From the NCBI GenBank assembly GCA_965208065.1, contig OZ242313.1:2666001-2730000 (forward strand): 64,000 nt of DNA, in the 5' to 3' direction. The first letter of the stretch is position 1; every line of letters begins with the position of its first letter. Below the pieces are notes generated by a model that was not told the origin of the DNA, searched no databases, and saw only the letters and a program-made list of their open reading frames with translations. The position numbers and the translations under genes were made by a program. Positions 59,912-64,000 of the stretch are shown in pieces. Source of the stretch: Bin103 sp002238925. GTDB lineage: Bacteria; Spirochaetota; Spirochaetia; SZUA-6; Bin103.

Positions 59912-60247
59912 TCACCTCACTTGGTCATATGTTCGGAGACGCGCCTTACAGGTCTCGATCACACTTTTCGGTGTGCTGCCGGCCTTCTTGGCGAACACGT
60001 CGACGATGACGATTGCATCTGGATCAATGCGGTAGATGACCCTCCAATTCTGATCCTGGTCTCGAATCCGCAATTCGTGACAGCGGGATCCAATGGAAGG
60101 CATCGGTCGAGAATGGGGAAGCCCGATATTTTCGCCGATCTGCAGCCGCCGAAGCAGCGTTCCGGCTTCGATCCTCGCCGTCTGGGAGAACGGCGGGGTC
60201 TTGATCTCTCCGGCATGCCAAGCGAGCGGTTTCCCGCTACCCTCCAT
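59912..60247 (-). CDS. RelE/HigB-like toxin
   Basis: A 111-residue protein of the RelE/ParE (Gp49-like, HigB) type, an mRNA interferase acting on the ribosome. The pattern includes GLPHSRPMPSIGSRCHELRIRD and the core strand NWRVIYRID followed by IVIVDVFAKKAGSTPKSVIE. ATG 60247 is chosen; a TTG at 60256 is possible. The catalytic residues differ among families, so mRNA cleavage is likely but unproven. It is followed directly by the antitoxin gene. Confidence 0.75.
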   Translation of the reverse strand: MEGSGKPLAWHAGEIKTPPFSQTARIEAGTLLRRLQIGENIGLPHSRPMPSIGSRCHELRIRDQDQNWRVIYRIDPDAIVIVDVFAKKAGSTPKSVIETCKARLRTYDQVR

Positions 60248-60259
60248 CACTCCCAATAT

Positions 60260-60275
60260 ATGTCAGATTGGACAT
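60260..60275. promoter_or_regulatory. Palindromic operator upstream of toxin-antitoxin genes
   Basis: ATGTC-AGATTG-GACAT, an inverted repeat of 5 bases with a 6-base spacer, lies 13 bases ahead of the toxin ATG on the minus strand. This is the expected place for autorepression by the antitoxin or its complex with the toxin. Confidence 0.5.
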
Positions 60276-60372
60276 GACATCCACAGCATGCCGGCGGCGA
60301 TGAAACCGGTGCCTCTCCAACGTGGCGACCTGGAGCGGCGACGGAGCGATCCATTACCAGTAACATGGCGGC

Positions 60373-61269
60373 ATGAGTACCGATATCGCCCCGGCCGCCG
60401 TGGACTTCGGACTGAAGGGGCGGCAGCTGATTGGGGAGGGCTATTGCGTCCTTGAGGGTATGCTCGACGCGGGCACGCTTCGGCACACGCGCGAAGTGGC
60501 CATGGAGGCGGTGCGCGGACTGTCGGAGGAGCAGCTTGAGGCGACGCGGTCGCCGGGGACGCTGATCAACTCGAATGACCACCCGGGGCTGGCGGAGTGT
60601 GTCGGCAACCCGAAGGCGCTGGCGGCGCTGGCGGCGATGGGGTTCGGCGGCAGCAAGTTCTGGAAGGCGGTGATTATCAGCAAACCGGGGCCGAGCCCGC
60701 GGCTGTACTGGCACCAGGACTGCATGTGGTGGGGCGACCCGCGCGCCTACGGCGACTACTCGCCGATGATCTTCCTGATGTACTACCTGGACGACACCTC
60801 GCGTGAGAACGGCTGTCTGCGGCTGCTGCCCGGCAGCCACCGCCGGTGGCATGAGCTGCACGAGATGGGGACCGCGCACACCAGGGACATCAACCGGATG
60901 GACGACGAGCACGACGCGCGCTTCGCCGACTACCCGGGCGAGGTGGACGTGCCGGTCAGGGCGGGAGACTTGGTGGTGGGCGACGCCCGGATGTTCCACG
61001 CCACCCACGCCAACACCACCGGCGAGTACCGGACGGTGATCACGATCTGGTTCCACCCGCTGTTCGAAGAGCTGCAGGAACCGACGCAGAGCTGGATCCA
61101 CCACGCGTTCCACCACCAGCACGCAGGGTGGCCGGCGGAGGCGCTCGACAAGATCGGTCCGCTGATCCCGGACTATCGGGGCTCGGTCGAGCCGCCAGAC
61201 TTCAACCGCCAGCCCGACCGGGCCAGGTTGGAGCAGGCATCGAGACTCGCCGAGCCGCAGATGCGTTGA
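60373..61269 (+). CDS. Phytanoyl-CoA dioxygenase-like oxygenase
   Basis: A 298-residue Fe(II)/2-oxoglutarate oxygenase of the PhyH family. The metal site is HxD at His114-Asp116 (YWHQDCMWW), with distal His in FHATHANTTGEYR and Arg220 for 2-oxoglutarate. The GDYSPMIFLMYYLDD and CLRLLPGSHRRWHEL blocks are typical. The substrate is unknown; such genes are common beside sugar-uptake genes in marine and sponge-associated bacteria. ATG 60373 follows a 126-base gap after the toxin gene and its operator. Confidence 0.88.
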   Translation: MSTDIAPAAVDFGLKGRQLIGEGYCVLEGMLDAGTLRHTREVAMEAVRGLSEEQLEATRSPGTLINSNDHPGLAECVGNPKALAALAAMGFGGSKFWKAVIISKPGPSPRLYWHQDCMWWGDPRAYGDYSPMIFLMYYLDDTSRENGCLRLLPGSHRRWHELHEMGTAHTRDINRMDDEHDARFADYPGEVDVPVRAGDLVVGDARMFHATHANTTGEYRTVITIWFHPLFEELQEPTQSWIHHAFHHQHAGWPAEALDKIGPLIPDYRGSVEPPDFNRQPDRARLEQASRLAEPQMR

Positions 61270-61346
61270 ACACGCCCGGCGACGAGCGCTAACGGTTTCT
61301 GTATGCGTCTCGCCTATGGAGGACGCGGCGGATCCGAATCGTCCCA

Positions 61347-61619
61347 GTGGTCTGGTCGCTATCGAACAATACGCGCCACGATGTCAGTCCTGTTCTGGAC
61401 GCCAACCGGGAGAGGCTGCCGAGCGTCGCTGCCGAGCTCGACCAGCTCATCAGCATATCCCGCAGGTTGCGGCGCGACCGCGAACTCGCCTTCTATGGCA
61501 GCGAGGACCTGACGCCCTCTCAGTTCTACCGAAGTGCCGATGCCCAGGACGCGTACGCCGACGCCGTCCTGGTGCACCGTGTCGTTGCGGCCGCATGCAA
61601 CCGGGCCGAGTTGGCGTGA
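61347..61619 (+). pseudogene. Probable remnant of a HEPN-domain protein
   Basis: A 90-residue frame that reads like the C-terminal half of a HEPN protein: RHDVSPVLDANRERLP (with a His-Asp pair), LDQLISISRRLRRDRELAFYGSEDLTPSQFYRSADAQDAY. The first half, with the RxxxxH RNase motif, is not present upstream in frame. Full HEPN domains are RNases in toxin-antitoxin and defence systems. It is most likely a decayed piece; a real short protein starting at GTG 61347 is possible. Confidence 0.4.
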
Positions 61620-62187
61620 GGCCCTTGGGTAGACCGCTCCGTGCCTACGGTCCCAGCGTTCGCGGTCTGCAATTCGTGGTCGGTAGGTCATCTGCAGTCG
61701 GCCATAAGCACATCAGCACATCAGCACCTGAACAATGCTCGGACTAACAAAAAAGCAAGGCTCACAGTAGCAAGGGAGCAATCTTGCCAGTAACAGAAAA
61801 GCAAGTCCAGACGGTGCAGATGTATTGGAGATGAGGTGCCCCGGCGAACGCGGGGACTCCGGCCTCGGCCGTCTCGAAGGCGGCGAGGTTGCGCGTGGCG
61901 CGGCTGAACTCGATGCCGATCATGTGGATGGCCGCGAAGGCCCGCCCGCGCCGACCGATCGCGCAAATCCGAACGGTGTGAGTGCCCGCCGCCACGGCCC
62001 GGTGCTCGTCGAGTCCGGCTCCATCGCGAGAGAAACTGACAAGAAGGGCTGTCTTGGTGCGGCTGTCGTCGCTACACTTCACTGCGGCGCCGGCCACTGA
62101 CCAGGGTGCGTGGCCGGGCCCGACGCCGGTGCCGCGCGCTGCACCATCTCACGCGCTGCACCATCTCATTGGAATGGAGACTTGGAG
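61620..62187. other. 568-base region without a firm gene
   Basis: No complete gene is visible. A minus-strand frame around 61762-62097 contains AAGTHTVRICAIGRRGRAF, which faintly resembles the end of a sugar-active or carbohydrate-binding protein, but nothing supports it as a gene. The right end holds the 17-base tandem repeat and the start region of the dehydrogenase. Confidence 0.5.
62135..62168. repeat. 17-bp tandem repeat, two copies
   Basis: Two identical copies of CGCGCTGCACCATCTCA (62135-62151, 62152-62168) lie 19 bases before the dehydrogenase start. It may be a regulator site or only a recent duplication. Confidence 0.75.
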
Positions 62188-63234
62188 ATGCAGAGGAGTA
62201 ATCGCAGGATCGTGTTTGCCGCGCCGCAGACGGTGGAGGTGCAGCAGGAACAGGTCGTTACGGATGGGCTTGGCGCTGACGAGTTGATCGTCGAGTCGCT
62301 GTACTCGGCGGTGAGCGCGGGCACGGAGCTCGCGTGCCTCTCCGGTACGGAAGCGTGGTTCCCGTTCCCGCGGGTGCCGGGCTACGCCGCGGTCGGACGC
62401 GTCGTGGCGTTGGGCAACGCCGTCACCGGCCTGCGCGAGGGTGAGGTGGTGCTGCACTACGGCGGCCACCAGTCCTACAATCGAAGGACGCTCGGCGACT
62501 TCCTGGTGCCGGTGCCGGCAGGCATCGACCTGCAGGTCGCCCCGATGACCCGGCTCGCATCGGTCGCGTTCACCAGTATCAGGGTGTCCAGCATCGAAGC
62601 GGGCGACTTCGTGGCGGTTTCCGGTCTCGGCCCGGTGGGCAATCTGGCCGCCCAGCTTGCCCAGATCCAGGGCGGCCGCGTGATCGGGGTGGACGTCAGC
62701 GCCGGCCGCATCGAGCTCGCCCGGAATTGTGGCATAGAGCAGACCATTGACGCCTCGCGGGAGGACGCCGCCGAACGCATCAGGGAGATGACCGGCGGCG
62801 GTGGCGTCGACACCGTGATCGACGCCACCGGGTCTCCGCGTGCGATCGTCGCCGAGATGCGTTGGGTGGCCAAGCGCGGCGAGCTGATTCTCCTGGGTAG
62901 TCCGCGTGGAGAGGTGCAGGGCGACCTCACGGAATTGCTCAGCGGCGTGCACCTGTGGCCGCGCGGCTGCGTCACGCTCAAGGGCGCGCACGAGTGGCGC
63001 TACCCGGTGATGCAAGACCCCAACACCAAGCACTCCCTGGAGCGCAACTCGCGCGTCGCGTGGTGGCTGCAGCAGACCGGCAAGCTGCAGATGGACAAGC
63101 TGATCACGCACGTGGTAAGCCCTGCAGATGCTCCCGCGGCCTACGAAGGCCTGCGCACCCGCAAGGACGAATACCTGGGAGTCGTGTTCGACTGGTCCGG
63201 GGACGAACCCGTAGCGGCACCCTCGTGCGCGTAG
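62188..63234 (+). CDS. Medium-chain (zinc-type) dehydrogenase
   Basis: A 348-residue MDR-family oxidoreductase with a GroES-like N-domain and a Rossmann NAD(P) domain (VSGLGPVGNLAAQLAQIQGG, then VIGVDVSAGRIELA). The usual catalytic Cys-His region is changed, and the four structural-zinc Cys residues are absent, so it is one of the reductase-like, possibly zinc-poor, members. It may oxidise a sugar alcohol or cyclitol in step with the neighbouring transporter. ATG 62188 was chosen; GGAG lies close before it. Confidence 0.82.
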   Translation: MQRSNRRIVFAAPQTVEVQQEQVVTDGLGADELIVESLYSAVSAGTELACLSGTEAWFPFPRVPGYAAVGRVVALGNAVTGLREGEVVLHYGGHQSYNRRTLGDFLVPVPAGIDLQVAPMTRLASVAFTSIRVSSIEAGDFVAVSGLGPVGNLAAQLAQIQGGRVIGVDVSAGRIELARNCGIEQTIDASREDAAERIREMTGGGGVDTVIDATGSPRAIVAEMRWVAKRGELILLGSPRGEVQGDLTELLSGVHLWPRGCVTLKGAHEWRYPVMQDPNTKHSLERNSRVAWWLQQTGKLQMDKLITHVVSPADAPAAYEGLRTRKDEYLGVVFDWSGDEPVAAPSCA

Positions 63235-63330
63235 TTTTGGACAACTCTTGGTACTTTCTGCATGGGTTTCGGTCGCTCCTACGGTGCTATGGTAGGAAGG
63301 ATTGATCATCGGCATAGGAGGTAACCAGAT

Positions 63331-64000
63331 ATGCGGATCACAGGGACCAAGGTCGTCGTTTTGGCATTGCTTGCCATACTTGCGGCGCCCTTCATCGCAG
63401 TTGCGAGCGGCGCGGAAGAGGGTGGCTCCGATCAACCGGTAGAAATCCGGTTCCACGGACGGGTCGGCAGTCAGGGCGATCACTTCGATCGCATGCGAGA
63501 CATCTTCAACGAGATGCATGGCCCGGCAGTCACGGTGAAGACCGAACACTTCCCGGGCCCGGAGTATGCCACCAAGATCAACACCTTGATCGCCGGCGGG
63601 ACGCTCGGCGACGCGTTCTGGACTGCATCGATCGAGGGCTTCAACAGCTACGCGGCATCCGGCGTATACGAACCGCTGGAGGAACTGGTCGCCACGGAGA
63701 GCTTCGATTTGGCCGCCTACTTTCCGTCCACCGTCGAGGCGCTCACCTTCGACGGCAACCTCTATGGGCTGCCCTGGGGTGTGCACCCCGGCTGGTACGG
63801 CCTGTATTACAACAAGGCGATGTTCGACGAGGCCGGCGTCGCTTACCCGACCGCGGAGTGGACCTACGAGGATCTTCTCGAAGCGGCCAAGCAGATCGCA
63901 CGGCCCGACGAGGGCATCTATGGCTACGCCACGCCGCTCAACTACTGGGGCTTCGAGGCCGCCACCAGGGCGTTCGGAGGCGACCCGCTGAGCGCGGACG
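63331..64000 (+). CDS. ABC transporter sugar-binding protein, N-terminal part
   Basis: The first ~223 residues of a family 1 extracellular solute-binding protein; the gene runs off the right edge. A signal peptide (VVVLALLAILAAPFIAVA) is followed by SGAEEGGSDQP, then PVEIRFHGRVGSQGDHFDRM and the hinge-type LAGGTLGDAFW-like region. YGLPWGVHPGWYGLYYNKAMFDEAG is characteristic of sugar-binding proteins. AGGAGG at 63317-63322 lies 8 bases ahead of ATG 63331. Permease genes should follow outside the window. Confidence 0.9.
   Translation, partial: MRITGTKVVVLALLAILAAPFIAVASGAEEGGSDQPVEIRFHGRVGSQGDHFDRMRDIFNEMHGPAVTVKTEHFPGPEYATKINTLIAGGTLGDAFWTASIEGFNSYAASGVYEPLEELVATESFDLAAYFPSTVEALTFDGNLYGLPWGVHPGWYGLYYNKAMFDEAGVAYPTAEWTYEDLLEAAKQIARPDEGIYGYATPLNYWGFEAATRAFGGDPLSAD

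Noticed and set aside
61762..62097. A 111-codon minus-strand frame as a gene
   Set aside because: No ribosome site, no clear family, and a composition compatible with a random frame; listed only as part of the gap.

Overview
The window is about 64 kb of GC-rich bacterial chromosome with dense, mostly intact coding. Several features point to a member of the Spirochaetota, probably an uncultured or host-associated Spirochaetaceae-like lineage. These are an LptD-type outer-membrane assembly protein, a J-domain protein with a long helical tail, a small flavodoxin-like protein, two bactofilins, a membrane-anchored SPOR protein and a 'SGAEEGG'-type sugar-binding protein. The phylum assignment is inferred from protein character and neighbourhood and was not computed.

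Positions 1-15.9 kb are core genes on the + strand: the 3' end of uvrA, lptD, phoH-ybeY-corC, pgk-tpiA, secG and a complete F-type ATP synthase operon (atpB-E-F-H-A-G-D-C). The atpD reading frame carries a one-base deletion just before the P-loop. Positions 15.9-45.9 kb hold envelope and housekeeping genes on both strands. They include lipoproteins, a PPIase, nusB, an outer-membrane barrel candidate, map with a bactofilin, a LapA/SPOR pair, purB-guaA, a second bactofilin, tRNA-Glu, a PTS IIA-like protein, comEC-rsmA, dapA, dapB and a prephenate-dehydrogenase-like gene. A four-gene minus-strand operon encodes an alpha-oxoamine synthase, a hotdog dehydratase, an acyl-CoA ligase and a BioD/DRTGG protein. 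It looks like a lipid-building unit, possibly for sphingoid-type long-chain bases.

From tRNA-Lys (45877-45949) to the right end the content becomes accessory: a CoA-transferase/enoyl-CoA hydratase pair, a Uma2 nuclease, and then the best-resolved object of the window. This is a 3,376-bp element (48824-52199) with three overlapping tyrosine recombinase genes, structured ends with 28-bp inverted repeats, and a perfect 6-bp target duplication. It matches the 'recombinase in trio' (RIT) type. It sits inside the 3' end of an HNH endonuclease gene. Removing the element and one target copy restores an uninterrupted 713-codon frame with a complete HNH-like C-terminus.

Next to it lies a decayed type I restriction locus: hsdM intact, a frameshifted YhcG/DUF1016 nuclease, an hsdR lacking its 5' half, and no hsdS. 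It is followed by a RelE/HigB-like toxin with an XRE antitoxin. The right end carries a phytanoyl-CoA dioxygenase-like protein, a HEPN remnant, a medium-chain dehydrogenase and the start of an ABC sugar-binding protein, which suggests an organic-substrate uptake and catabolism locus.
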